Below the pieces are notes generated by a model. The model was given only the letters and a program-made list of their open reading frames with translations. It was not told the origin of the DNA and ran no database searches. A DNA stretch of 64,000 nt from Paenibacillus sp. PL91. GTDB lineage: Bacteria; Bacillota; Bacilli; Paenibacillales; Paenibacillaceae. The DNA is taken from the NCBI RefSeq assembly GCF_012935325.2, contig NZ_JABBYG020000022.1, positions 1 through 64,000 on the forward strand. Reading direction: 5' to 3'. Below are positions 35,191-43,007 of the stretch, one piece after another. A program made the translations under genes and the position numbers. The stretch's first letter is position 1, and the number at the start of each line of letters is the position of its first letter.

Positions 35191-35245
35191 GGATTAGTCC
35201 TCCGAGTAAATAAACAATAATAACGAGGTTGAAACAGGTATGTAT

Positions 35246-35286
35246 AAAAAAAGACTGCCTGCAAGTTTTGTGCTTGCAGGCAGTCT
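35246..35286 (-). terminator. terminator after rqcP
   Basis: AGACTGCCTGCAAG-loop-CTTGCAGGCAGTCT followed by seven T on the minus strand, immediately after rqcP. Confidence 0.95.
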
Positions 35287-35291
35287 GGCTG

Positions 35292-35582
35292 TTATTGCTG
35301 CTGTTCCCACTCGAGCGTGTTCTCGCGCGGGCGTTGTTCTTCTTTCACCAAGGTATACAGCTCTCCGGCTTCATCCTTACGGGTCGTCTCCGCAATGCGC
35401 TCAACGCGCACGGTTACGATTTTTTGACCGTATTGGATTTGGAGCTCATCACCGACTTTGACGGCACTGCTCGCTTTCGCTTCGCGGCCGTTGATCCATA
35501 CGCGCCCTTGCTCGGAAACATCCTTCGCAACGGTACGACGCTTGATCAGCCGGGATACCTTAAGAAATTTATCTAATCGCAT
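35292..35582 (-). CDS. rqcP: RqcP (YabO), S4-domain ribosome quality-control factor
   Basis: 96 residues. The S4 RNA-binding domain is MRLDKFLKVSRLIKRRTVAKD...GRVWINGREAKASS. In B. subtilis RqcP works with RqcH on obstructed large subunits to add alanine tails. It starts three bases after the hup stop and ends at a strong terminator, so hup and rqcP probably share a transcript. Confidence 0.93.
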   Translation of the reverse strand: MRLDKFLKVSRLIKRRTVAKDVSEQGRVWINGREAKASSAVKVGDELQIQYGQKIVTVRVERIAETTRKDEAGELYTLVKEEQRPRENTLEWEQQQ

Positions 35583-35585
35583 TGA

Positions 35586-35858
35586 TTATTGGATAGCTTC
35601 TTTCAATTTGTTGCCTGCTTTGAATGCAGGAACTTTTGCTTCGGAGATTTCGATTGGAGCGCCTGTTTGCGGGTTGCGGCCAGTGCGTCCAGCACGTTTA
35701 CGAGTTTCAAAAGTACCGAAGCCGATCAATTGTACTTTATCGCCACCAGCAAGTGCATCAGTTACTTCGCCCAAGAAGCCGTTAAGTACTGCTTCTACGT
35801 CACGTTTAGTCAAACCGCTTTTTTCTGCAATGTTGTTGATCAAGTCTGTTTTGTTCAT
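35586..35858 (-). CDS. hup: HU-type DNA-binding protein (HBsu)
   Basis: 90 residues, the usual HU length. MNKTDLINNIAEKSGLTKRDVEAVLNGFL forms the helical base and GFGTFETRKRAGRTGRNPQTG the DNA-binding arm. It packages the nucleoid. AGGAGG precedes the ATG. In B. subtilis hbs is elsewhere; here it is inserted between yabN and rqcP. The ~180-base gap before it probably holds its promoter, but I could not assign one. Confidence 0.95.
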   Translation of the reverse strand: MNKTDLINNIAEKSGLTKRDVEAVLNGFLGEVTDALAGGDKVQLIGFGTFETRKRAGRTGRNPQTGAPIEISEAKVPAFKAGNKLKEAIQ

Positions 35859-36038
35859 TATAAAATCCTCCTAATTCGTTACCGTTATTTGTGGTCGACG
35901 CTTGTGGCGCCGCCTTTACTTTCAATTCTTACTCTCACGAAGAATACTTATTCTGCCTTCTAGCAAATAAATCCTGCCGCTATTTGAAATTTTTTTGCGA
36001 TTCGTGAAGAAAAAAGGCGATTCATGACGAAATGACAG

Positions 36039-37529
36039 CTACGAAAGACGTTTAGCCTCTTCCCACCAACGATCCATTTCTGTTAAATCAGTCTGGTCAA
36101 ATTGTTTCCCGCTTATACGAAGCTGTTCCTCAATATACGCAAATCTACTGCGGAATTTTTTGTTCGTGCGAGAAAGCGCCTCTTCCGGATCGGCATGGAT
36201 GAAGCGTGAGGCATTAACGACCGCAAACAGTAAATCGCCAAGCTCCGAGGCCTGCTCCTCCTCGGACTTCGTAGCAATCGCTTCACGCAGCTCTGCGAGT
36301 TCCTCTTCTATCTTGCTGAGCACGGGATCTAGCTCGTCCCAATCAAAGCCTACCTTAGCCGCTTTTTTCTGAAGCTTATAAGCTTTCATAAGGGCTGGCA
36401 GAGCGGGCGGAATGCCATCGAGCACCGAAGGACGTAACACATCGGTTCCTTTCAGGCGTTTCTCCTCAGCCTTCATTTGCTCCCAGTTGACTAATGCCTC
36501 TTGCGAATTGCTGGCATCCAAGTCCCCAAATACATGCGGGTGGCGGAAAATAAGTTTCTCGTTAAGTGATTGTATCACATCATAGACAGAAAAAGCGCCC
36601 GTCTCTTCTTCCATTTGGCTATGAAGCATCACTTGCAGAATAACATCTCCAAATTCCTCCTGCATGCCGTCGGGATCATCGTTATCGATAGCTTCCAGCG
36701 CTTCATAGAGCTCTTCGATAAAATTTTTGCGAAGGGACTGATGCGTTTGCTCCTGATCCCACGGGCAGCCTTCTGGGCTTCGAAGGATCGCGACAATCTC
36801 ATGCAGCCGCTCGAAGGAGCGGTTGCGCAGCGCCGCATCGTCAGAGCGCGGCACCCAGATAAGCGATAGATTGCCATAGCCCGGCGTGCGATCAAGCTCG
36901 TATAGCGGAACGCGAATGATCTGCTGCTCGGAAGCAACGCCAAGGGCATGTCCAACAACAACCTCGTAGTCATCCGGATAGCGCTCCATTAGGGCGAGCT
37001 TAACATCCGATGCCGTGAAAGCATCATACACTTGGCCAATCAAAGTATGCAACTGCGGCTGCAGCAGAGATGGCTGGAGATCTGCCGCATCAAGCAGCGC
37101 AAAGCCCTCGATCGGATCGATGCCGAGGCTGACGAATGCTTGATCAAGAAAGCTCTCGCCGCCGATAATTTGCAGGTCAATGCCCGCTTCCTGACATTGC
37201 TCACGCAGCAGCTGTACCGTGCGCTCGGCTACCATCGGGTGGCCGGGAACCGCGTAGATAAGCGACTCGTCAGCGCTGGTGTTTTTCGCCTCGGCAATAA
37301 GCGCCTCTGCGATCGCTTTGTATACATCCGGAAAAGATTCGTGCTGCTCATATAAAGTGTCGAATGAAGTATAGGCGATGCCATTTTCCTGAAGCATCGA
37401 CATCGCGGGATGCTGCGCCGTACGCACGAATATGCGGTTCGCAGCCTGCAGCCTGCGCCATACGCCAAGCGTTAATTGATCCGGATCGCCCGAGCCCAGT
37501 CCGACGATAGTAAGTTGTGGAGCTGCCAT
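36039..37529 (-). CDS. mazG: YabN: tetrapyrrole methylase-like plus MazG pyrophosphohydrolase fusion
   Basis: 496 residues from the ATG at 37529, with AAGGAGG ten bases upstream. The open frame extends 61 codons further without a ribosome site. Residues 1-225 form a SAM-dependent tetrapyrrole methylase-type domain (LTIVGLGSGDPDQLT; YAVPGHPMVAE). Residues ~240-496 form two MazG repeats with EELYEALEAIDNDD and EEFGDVILQVMLHSQ, the metal-binding nucleotide-pyrophosphatase signature. The MazG part probably clears non-canonical nucleoside triphosphates. The role of the methylase part is unknown. Confidence 0.93.
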   Translation of the reverse strand: MAAPQLTIVGLGSGDPDQLTLGVWRRLQAANRIFVRTAQHPAMSMLQENGIAYTSFDTLYEQHESFPDVYKAIAEALIAEAKNTSADESLIYAVPGHPMVAERTVQLLREQCQEAGIDLQIIGGESFLDQAFVSLGIDPIEGFALLDAADLQPSLLQPQLHTLIGQVYDAFTASDVKLALMERYPDDYEVVVGHALGVASEQQIIRVPLYELDRTPGYGNLSLIWVPRSDDAALRNRSFERLHEIVAILRSPEGCPWDQEQTHQSLRKNFIEELYEALEAIDNDDPDGMQEEFGDVILQVMLHSQMEEETGAFSVYDVIQSLNEKLIFRHPHVFGDLDASNSQEALVNWEQMKAEEKRLKGTDVLRPSVLDGIPPALPALMKAYKLQKKAAKVGFDWDELDPVLSKIEEELAELREAIATKSEEEQASELGDLLFAVVNASRFIHADPEEALSRTNKKFRSRFAYIEEQLRISGKQFDQTDLTEMDRWWEEAKRLS

Positions 37530-37870
37530 ATTAGATAAGCCTCCTTTGAGTGTATGTACATGTAGGGACGTGATCGTGTTGCATTGAGAGTAAATACTAG
37601 TAAAGACGTGCATGGAGTGTAAATGCAAGTAATGGCGTGTACGCTTGAAACTAGCTTCGAGCATCGTTATGTAAAAAGCATCGTTGAATGCGAGTGAAAT
37701 AGCAAATACCAAAAGTAATAATGGACCAAATCGTACGAAACATCAATATCCTCGCGCGAAAATGTTTCTTTCGGAGTAAGCTTGGATGTGGGTACGAAGC
37801 TCAGTTCTCGAAAGCTTTCGGGATTGATTTTGATGGTGATTTTGATGGCGATTTTTATTGCATTGATTGG
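37530..37870. other. non-coding gap before mazG
   Basis: About 340 bases with no supported gene. It holds A/T-rich sequence and a short GATTTTGATGG(T/C) tandem near 37830. It leads into the large tandem array. Confidence 0.6.
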
Positions 37871-38416
37871 GCAATATACGGTGCTGTAAGCACGTATTTG
37901 TGCTTATAGGCTGTGAATTCTAGCCATTCCTTGGCTGTAAGAGCGTATGTACTCTTACGGCGATTTTGCAGCCAAGTTTGGATGAATATACGGTGCTGTA
38001 AGCACTTATTAGTGCTTATAGGCAGTGGATTCTAGCCATTCCTTGGCTGTAAGAGTGTATATGCTCTTACGGCCATTTTGCAGCCATGTTTGGATGGATA
38101 TACAGTGCTATTGGTACGTACGTATTTGTGCTTATAGGCTGTGGATTCTAGCCAATCCTTGGCTGTAAGAGCGTATATGCTCTTACGGCGATTTTGCAGC
38201 CATGTTTGGATTGATATACGGTGCTATTAGTACGTACGTATTTGTGCTTATAGGCTGTGGATTCTAGCCAATCCTTGGCTGTAAGAGCTTATGTGATCTT
38301 ACCGCGATTTTTGTGGACTTGTTTGGGCAATACACGGTGCTGTTAGCACCTATTTGTGCTTATAGGCAGCGGATACCAGCCAATCCTTGGCTGTAAGAGC
38401 GTATGTGCTCTTACGG
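37871..38416. repeat. tandem array, five units of 112-116 bp
   Basis: Anchored on GTGCT at 37881, 37993, 38105, 38221 and 38337 (periods 112, 112, 116 and 116). Each unit contains two hairpins: GTGCT(G)TAAGCAC...GTGCTTATAGGC and CTGTAAGAGC-GTATGT-GCTCTTACGG. They are joined by TAGCCA(A/T)TCCTTGG and by ATTTTGCAGCCA. The hairpins are kept while the loops vary. There is no open frame across it. It sits between yabM and yabN, both minus. Confidence 0.9.
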
Positions 38417-38434
38417 ATATGTAAGCATGCACAA

Positions 38435-38460
38435 GCGCTAGTAGTCTCCTATACTAGCGC
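38435..38460 (-). terminator. hairpin overlapping the yabM stop codon
   Basis: GCGCTAGTA / TACTAGCGC perfect 9-bp stem; the TAG stop lies within it. The T tract after it is short, so it may be a weak terminator or an mRNA 3' stabiliser. Confidence 0.5.
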
Positions 38461-40391
38461 TCATCCTTCGCAGGCGGAATAAGCCGCCAGCGCCGCAGTC
38501 GGGCGGCCAATATGCCGCCGCCCGGAAGCGCGCGCAATTCGCGCGCGCTAACAGCGCCGCCGCGCAATGCTGCAGCGCCAAAGGCGCAAGCGCCGACGGC
38601 AACGCACGTCAGCGCAAGCGCAGCTGCTGCCGCCCGAGGCGGCAGCCCGCCTAGCGCAGCGCCCAGCGCTCGCTCGGCGACAATAAGCACCGCGGCCATC
38701 ACCGCGAGTGCAAAGCCCGTGCCTGTGGCCGCGCGACCAATCGCCGGCCCTCGCCCTTGCTTCCTCGCATGAGCTCGCTCTTTGACTTCCCCGGAAGCTC
38801 GCTCAACACTCCGCTCCGCTCCCCAGCTCCCTGCCAGCGAAGCTCCTGCGTTCGCTGCCATATACCGCACCGCGATCGAACCCAGCAAAGCAGCGGTGCT
38901 TAATGCCGCTACCCCTGCAATAGCTGCTCCTTCAACGCCGTATGCAGGGACGAGCACCGCGTTTAGAACCCCCTTCAGCAGTGCCGCTATGAGCAGCAGC
39001 ACAGCCGGAATTCGCACAGCCCCAAGCCCCTGCAATACCGGTGCCGTTACTGCATTAACGCTGCCCGCAAGCGCGGTGCAGCCAACTAGCGCAAACGCGA
39101 CGGTACCCTTGGCATCAGCGTACAGCATCACATTAAGCGGCTCCGCAAGCAGCGCCAAGCCGATAGCTGCCGCCGCGCCGATTGACCATGCCGCTCGCTC
39201 GGCAAGTGAAAGCTGTACGCGCAGCTGCCCATAAGCACCGCGCATTCGCGCAAGCGCTATTCCTGGCACAAGCGCTGCCGCTGCCGCACCAGCCACCATA
39301 ACGACCAGCTGCACAAGCGGCTGTGCCCGGCTATATACACCAAATAGAGCCATTGCGTTAGATTCGGACGCACCCGCTGCCTGGAGAAATCTCGGCACCG
39401 TAAAAGCATCCACGACTCCCAGAACAGGAACGACAACCGCCCCAAGCGCAACCGGCAGCGCGATAGCCGCCAGCTTTTTCATTTCGGACCGCAGCGCCCC
39501 GGCGGCGTGAGCATCCCGACTTCGCCGACGATTCCGCCATACATATGCAGCAAGGACGAGCAAAGCAGCGAATGCCCCAAACGCCGAGCCGCTCATGACG
39601 CCAGAAGCAACGGAAGCGTCTGCCCAGCCCGCCGACCAGCTCATCGCAAGCACGAGCAGCATTACGCCCACTCGCAGCATTTGCTCCACGATTTGCGAGG
39701 CAGCGGATAGCCCCATTCGTCCTAGCCCCTGCACATAACCACGCAGTGCTGCAACAAACGGTGCCAGCAGCAGCGCAAACGAGACTGAGCGAATGGCGCC
39801 AGCCGTATGCGCATCGCCGATCCAGATGGCCACATGTCCCGCTCCTGCCCACATGAAGCCAAATGTAACGATTCCCGTTATCCCAAGCAGCAGCAACGCC
39901 GCAAATAACGTTCTCCTAACGCCTTCAGAATCATTCCCCTTGCGCAGCCTCTCTGCGATCAGGAGAGACACTGCCGTCGGCAAGCCAGCCGTCGCTAGAA
40001 CAGCCGCCAGCTGATAGAACGGATAGACGGCATTGTAGATGCCAAATACGCGATCTCCCGCCATATTTTGCAGCGGAATTTTCTGGAAAACACCAATTAG
40101 CTTAGACAACAGAGCCGCACCTGCCATAAGAACGACGCCGTTCATCAGAAGCCGTTTTGAGCCACGCGTAGCCGGCACTCGCCCTTCGAAGGGCAGCCCA
40201 TCCTCTGACCCAATCAATCGCTCACTCTTAATCGGCAGCCCTTCCGCTGCTCCACTTATTCGCTCTGCCCCAGGCGGCAATTCTCTATCCCCAGCCGCGC
40301 TCGCACTACGCCCAGCTATATTCGCTTTACGCCCGTCCACAAGCTTGAGCATCTCCGCTGCATGCTCTTTTCTCCTCGGCTTGCGGCTCAT
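38454..40391 (-). CDS. yabM: YabM-like MATE/MviN-superfamily polysaccharide flippase
   Basis: 645 residues, longer than B. subtilis YabM by about 110. A hydrophilic N-terminal ~80 residues (basic start, Gly/Pro/Ser/Glu) precedes some 14 membrane helices, beginning at GVVLMAGAALLSKLIGVFQKIPLQN. Another hydrophilic insert (about 535-565, RASGEVKERAHARKQGRG) splits the last helices. It belongs to the SpoVB/MurJ-like lipid-linked oligosaccharide flippases and probably moves a cell-wall precursor. The start has AGGAG five bases upstream. Base composition is clearly more G/C-rich than its neighbours at the C-terminal end. Confidence 0.85.
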   Translation of the reverse strand: MSRKPRRKEHAAEMLKLVDGRKANIAGRSASAAGDRELPPGAERISGAAEGLPIKSERLIGSEDGLPFEGRVPATRGSKRLLMNGVVLMAGAALLSKLIGVFQKIPLQNMAGDRVFGIYNAVYPFYQLAAVLATAGLPTAVSLLIAERLRKGNDSEGVRRTLFAALLLLGITGIVTFGFMWAGAGHVAIWIGDAHTAGAIRSVSFALLLAPFVAALRGYVQGLGRMGLSAASQIVEQMLRVGVMLLVLAMSWSAGWADASVASGVMSGSAFGAFAALLVLAAYVWRNRRRSRDAHAAGALRSEMKKLAAIALPVALGAVVVPVLGVVDAFTVPRFLQAAGASESNAMALFGVYSRAQPLVQLVVMVAGAAAAALVPGIALARMRGAYGQLRVQLSLAERAAWSIGAAAAIGLALLAEPLNVMLYADAKGTVAFALVGCTALAGSVNAVTAPVLQGLGAVRIPAVLLLIAALLKGVLNAVLVPAYGVEGAAIAGVAALSTAALLGSIAVRYMAANAGASLAGSWGAERSVERASGEVKERAHARKQGRGPAIGRAATGTGFALAVMAAVLIVAERALGAALGGLPPRAAAAALALTCVAVGACAFGAAALRGGAVSARELRALPGGGILAARLRRWRLIPPAKDER

Positions 40392-40456
40392 CCATCCACG
40401 CTCCTGCCTATCCCATGATTGATATTGGTATTATTATACCTCACAATCGTAAACCT

Positions 40457-40500
40457 TGAAAAAGCTTCCTCAACCGAGATTTCTCTCGATTAAAGAAGCT
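40457..40500 (-). terminator. spoVT terminator
   Basis: Long hairpin: outer AGCTTCtT / AgGAAGCT, inner ATCGAGA-gaaa-TCTCGgT, then TTTTT on the minus strand. Confidence 0.88.
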
Positions 40501-40544
40501 GTCATTTTCCTCGCTATTGCTGTTTTCATTACCTTGCACGCGTG

Positions 40545-41087
40545 CTACTGCTCCATCTGCTTGGCCAAAAAGCCTGCTGCCGTCTCGGCCATCTTCGTTT
40601 CCATATTGGCCATTTTCACTGACTCATCCTTGCTGAGCAGCACAACGGTGCCAATAGGGTCGCCTCCAGCAATGATCGGTGCGATGACAAATGAGCTGTA
40701 CGTTTCCTGCGTATCCTTCACAATCTCGAATGCGCCGCCGTTTGCTTCTGCCAGCGTCCTGCGGTTTTCCATACAGCTCTCCAGAACAGACCCCACCTGC
40801 TTATCGAGCAGCTCTTTCTTGGAGGCCCCGGCAACTGCGATTATAGTATCCCGGTCCGTTATCAATGTAACATGGTTCGTACCCTCAAATAACGACTCTG
40901 CATATTCTTTGGCAAAGTCGCCAAGCTCGCCGATAGGAGAATATTTCTTCAAAATTACTTCGCCATCACGATCTACAAATATTTCTAGAGGGTCACCCTC
41001 GCGAATACGCAGTGTACGGCGGATCTCCTTCGGAATCACCACACGCCCGAGATCATCGATGCGACGTACAATTCCAGTTGCTTTCAT
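40545..41087 (-). CDS. spoVT: stage V sporulation protein T, AbrB/GAF regulator
   Basis: 180 residues from the ATG at 41087; the frame is open upstream, but family length supports this start. The N-terminal swapped-hairpin AbrB domain is TGIVRRIDDLGRVVIPKEIRR...GDPLEIFVDRDGEVILKKY. The C-terminal GAF domain covers about 60-178. It adjusts sigma-G-dependent genes in the forespore. A sigma-G-like promoter lies upstream. Confidence 0.96.
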   Translation of the reverse strand: MKATGIVRRIDDLGRVVIPKEIRRTLRIREGDPLEIFVDRDGEVILKKYSPIGELGDFAKEYAESLFEGTNHVTLITDRDTIIAVAGASKKELLDKQVGSVLESCMENRRTLAEANGGAFEIVKDTQETYSSFVIAPIIAGGDPIGTVVLLSKDESVKMANMETKMAETAAGFLAKQMEQ

Positions 41088-41188
41088 TTCTTGTTGCCCC
41101 GCTTTCCTAGAGGATTTTGAATCGACTGGATACTCAGCTTGTTTATAACGAAGAAGAAACATCCTTCAAAAGATTTTGAATCTGACCA

Positions 41189-41219
41189 TAGTATTCATCC
41201 GCTCCCAAATTCTTATGCA
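41189..41219 (-). promoter_or_regulatory. putative sigma-G promoter of spoVT
   Basis: TGCATA (41214-41219) and AATACTA (41189-41195) are 18 bases apart. The sigma-G consensus is roughly TGHATR and CATAMTA. B. subtilis spoVT is sigma-G dependent. Confidence 0.55.
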
Positions 41220-41376
41220 CGGACTACAGTTTCAGCCAAACGTTCCATCTCTTTGTGATAAAGCACCCTGCATCATCACGCCTCCATGTCCCCGCTTCCT
41301 TATTATCCTTTTTCAGCATGCCCCATTTCCTCCATTTGCTTGCATGTTGCCAAGAAGCTTTTGAACCGCTAAAAAA

Positions 41377-41571
41377 TCACTCCTTCTTCGGCCCTTTAAA
41401 CAGAAAACATCCTGCCGCTCCGGAGAGAGCTGCAGGATGTCGAAAAAACATGGCAGTTGCGATGATGCCAAGCACCTTCAAAAGCTTTGATCTCGATTTA
41501 GGGATGGAGGACGCTGCATTTTCAACGCTTTTTTGCTCGAAAGATTTTTTATTGCTGTCAGCTGTGGTCAT
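41377..41571 (-). pseudogene. probable remnant of an ABC permease gene (N-terminal 40 codons)
   Basis: A 64-codon frame starts 22 bases after the ATPase stop, with GGGGGA six bases before its ATG. Residues 1-42 (basic, then KLLKVLGIIATAMFF) look like the N-terminus and first helix of a NitT/TauT-type permease, the gene expected here. After that the frame runs straight into a terminator hairpin (41401-41440). This fits an internal deletion that joined the permease start to the operon terminator. A genuine small protein is the alternative. Confidence 0.5.
41401..41440 (-). terminator. terminator of the guanidine-riboswitch operon
   Basis: ACATCCTGC / GCAGGATGT arms around a loop with CTCTCTCCGGAG, then TTTTCTGTTT on the minus strand. 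It lies inside the 64-codon frame. Confidence 0.75.
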
Positions 41572-41592
41572 CTTTCTTCCCCCTACGTCTAA

Positions 41593-42366
41593 TTAATGCT
41601 TGAGCAGCTGTGCAAGCTCTCGCTTCAAGGACAGAAAATCGGGATGCTCGCGCACCTCTGGCGTACGTCCCTCCGGCAGCCCCACGCGGAACTCCTTCAA
41701 AATACGGCCAGGGCCTGCTCCCATAACGACAATGCGCTGCGATAAAAAAATCGCTTCATCGATATCATGTGTAATGAAGAGAACCGTTGTCTTCTCCTTC
41801 TCCCATACCTCCAGCAGCATCTCCTGCATCTCAAGCTTCGTCTGCGCATCAAGCGCGCCGAATGGCTCATCCATCAAGAGCACCTTTGGCCGATTGGCTA
41901 ACGCGCGAGCAATTGCAACCCTTTGCTTCATTCCGCCCGAAAGCTGCTTTGGATAAGCCTTGTCGAACGACTCCAGCCGGATTACCTTAAGAAAGTAATT
42001 CGATATTTTTCGGCGGTCCAGAATCGATACGCCCTTCAGCTTCAATCCATACTCAATGTTTTCACGAACGGTCAACCACGGGAAGAGGGTGTAGCCTTGA
42101 AACACCATTCCACGGTCGGCACCTGGACCGATAATGTCTTCTCCATCTACCATGAGTGATCCGCCGCTTGGCTCGTCAAGACCTGCCACCATCCGAAGCA
42201 GCGTCGATTTTCCGCAGCCGGATGGTCCTACAATCGTAAGAAATTCATTTTCTCCGATGGTCAGATCGATGTCGCGAAGCGCCTCAAACCGACTTTTTTT
42301 CGACTCATACACTTTTTGCAATCCCTGAATCTCAATGGTTCCGTTTGTCGATTTCGCAGCCAGCAT
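41593..42366 (-). CDS. NitT/TauT-family ABC transporter ATPase under a guanidine-I riboswitch
   Basis: 257 residues, with complete ATPase motifs: Walker A GPSGCGKST (~51-59), signature LSGGMKQRV, Walker B VLLMDEPFGALD, and the H-loop FITHDIDEA. It belongs to the SsuB/TauB/NrtD class (nitrate, sulfonate and similar). Genes of this class are often found under guanidine-I riboswitches, with a permease and a binding protein. Here neither partner is nearby, and only a permease-like fragment follows. It may energise a permease elsewhere or be a leftover. The promoter carries a GlnR/TnrA box. Confidence 0.88.
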   Translation of the reverse strand: MLAAKSTNGTIEIQGLQKVYESKKSRFEALRDIDLTIGENEFLTIVGPSGCGKSTLLRMVAGLDEPSGGSLMVDGEDIIGPGADRGMVFQGYTLFPWLTVRENIEYGLKLKGVSILDRRKISNYFLKVIRLESFDKAYPKQLSGGMKQRVAIARALANRPKVLLMDEPFGALDAQTKLEMQEMLLEVWEKEKTTVLFITHDIDEAIFLSQRIVVMGAGPGRILKEFRVGLPEGRTPEVREHPDFLSLKRELAQLLKH

Positions 42367-42390
42367 AAGATCACTCCCAAAATTTGTTAT

Positions 42391-42427
42391 GCAAAAAAAT
42401 GAATAACCTGGGAGACAATCTCCCAGG
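42391..42427 (-). terminator. riboswitch expression-platform terminator
   Basis: Perfect 9-bp stem CCTGGGAGA / TCTCCCAGG, followed by TTATTCATTTTTTT. The 5' arm in the transcript is the conserved 3' end of the ykkC aptamer (GCCTGGGAGA). Terminator and ligand-bound aptamer are therefore mutually exclusive, as in other guanidine-I switches. Confidence 0.88.
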
Positions 42428-42575
42428 CTTTTATCCTTCCGTGTTATACAGCCAAGGCACCGATTAAGGCAACCGCTTGCTATACGCTATCTCTCGGACC
42501 AGAACTCAAACTTGTTTGCCCACCCGATACGTGCCGAGTGCTGCAAATCGTTCGAACGGAACCCTAGACAGCTTG
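42414..42575 (-). promoter_or_regulatory. guanidine-I (ykkC) riboswitch
   Basis: The three conserved blocks occur in order on the minus strand: CTAGGGTTCCG (42557-42567), CTGGTCCGAGAGA (42490-42502) and ACACGGAAGGATAAAAGCC plus TGGGAGA (42420-42445). Variable hairpins lie between. The overlapping terminator at 42391-42427 gives an ON switch. The downstream NitT/TauT ATPase favours guanidine as ligand. The related ppGpp/PRPP subclasses cannot be strictly excluded by eye. Confidence 0.9.
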
Positions 42576-42642
42576 TTGCTCCCGCGATCATTCGCTTGCG
42601 AAAGTCGATATGCAGTTGTGATAAAACCTAACGTTAATTCGT

Positions 42643-42672
42643 AGTATAGTGCCGATTGCATGGGTCTGTCAA
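42643..42672 (-). promoter_or_regulatory. promoter of the guanidine-riboswitch operon
   Basis: TTGACA (42667-42672) and TATACT (42643-42648), spacer 18 bases. The leader to the aptamer is about 60 bases. Confidence 0.7.
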
Positions 42673-42678
42673 TTGGTA

Positions 42679-42695
42679 TGTTAGGTTTAGTGACA
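42679..42695. promoter_or_regulatory. GlnR/TnrA box of the guanidine-riboswitch operon
   Basis: TGTTAGGTTTAGTGACA fits TGTNA-N7-TNACA perfectly. Its centre is about 51 bases upstream of the expected start point, the usual place for TnrA activation. Confidence 0.7.
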
Positions 42696-42745
42696 TTGAA
42701 ATTATTTTCATTTGATTTGCTTTCTATTTTATCGTGGTAAACATC

Positions 42746-42790
42746 AAAAAAAGCGACTATCGCCTATAGCTCGATAATCGCTTTCTTTTT
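42746..42790 (-). terminator. terminator of the SPFH/RHH pair
   Basis: AAAGCGAtTATCG / CGATAgTCGCTTT followed by TTTT on the minus strand, just after the small RHH gene. Confidence 0.88.
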
Positions 42791-42803
42791 GACAGGGTCA
42801 TAA

Positions 42804-42995
42804 TTAAGGATTACCCTCTTGGTTGCCGCCCGCTTTGTTAGGCTTATTTAGCCTACCTGCTTTGCCTAGCGCTTCTCTTAGCAAAAATTCAATGTGCCCA
42901 TTGACGCTGCGAAATTCATCTGTCGCCCACTGCTCCAGCGCACGATGAAGATCCGGATCTAAGCGAAGCGGAAATGCTTTTTTCTCTTTTGCCAT
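42804..42995 (-). CDS. small Arc-like ribbon-helix-helix protein
   Basis: 63 residues. The segment FPLRLDPDLHRALEQWATDEFRSVNGHIEFLLREAL fits an Arc/MetJ ribbon-helix-helix, with the beta strand near residues 7-12. It starts 12 bases after the SPFH stop, so the two are one unit. It may be a local repressor; no target site was recognised. Confidence 0.8.
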   Translation of the reverse strand: MAKEKKAFPLRLDPDLHRALEQWATDEFRSVNGHIEFLLREALGKAGRLNKPNKAGGNQEGNP

Positions 42996-43007
42996 TATAA
43001 TCGACCT

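Noticed and set aside
37721..37909. 62-codon plus-strand open frame
   Set aside because: Starts in non-coding DNA, runs into the tandem array, and has repetitive FDGDFDGDF encoded by a simple repeat.
37871..38416. CRISPR array
   Set aside because: Units are contiguous 112-116 bp repeats with no unique spacers of constant length, and no cas genes are nearby.
40456..41148. 230-codon plus-strand open frame
   Set aside because: Antisense to spoVT and its terminator; Ser/Ile-rich shadow frame.
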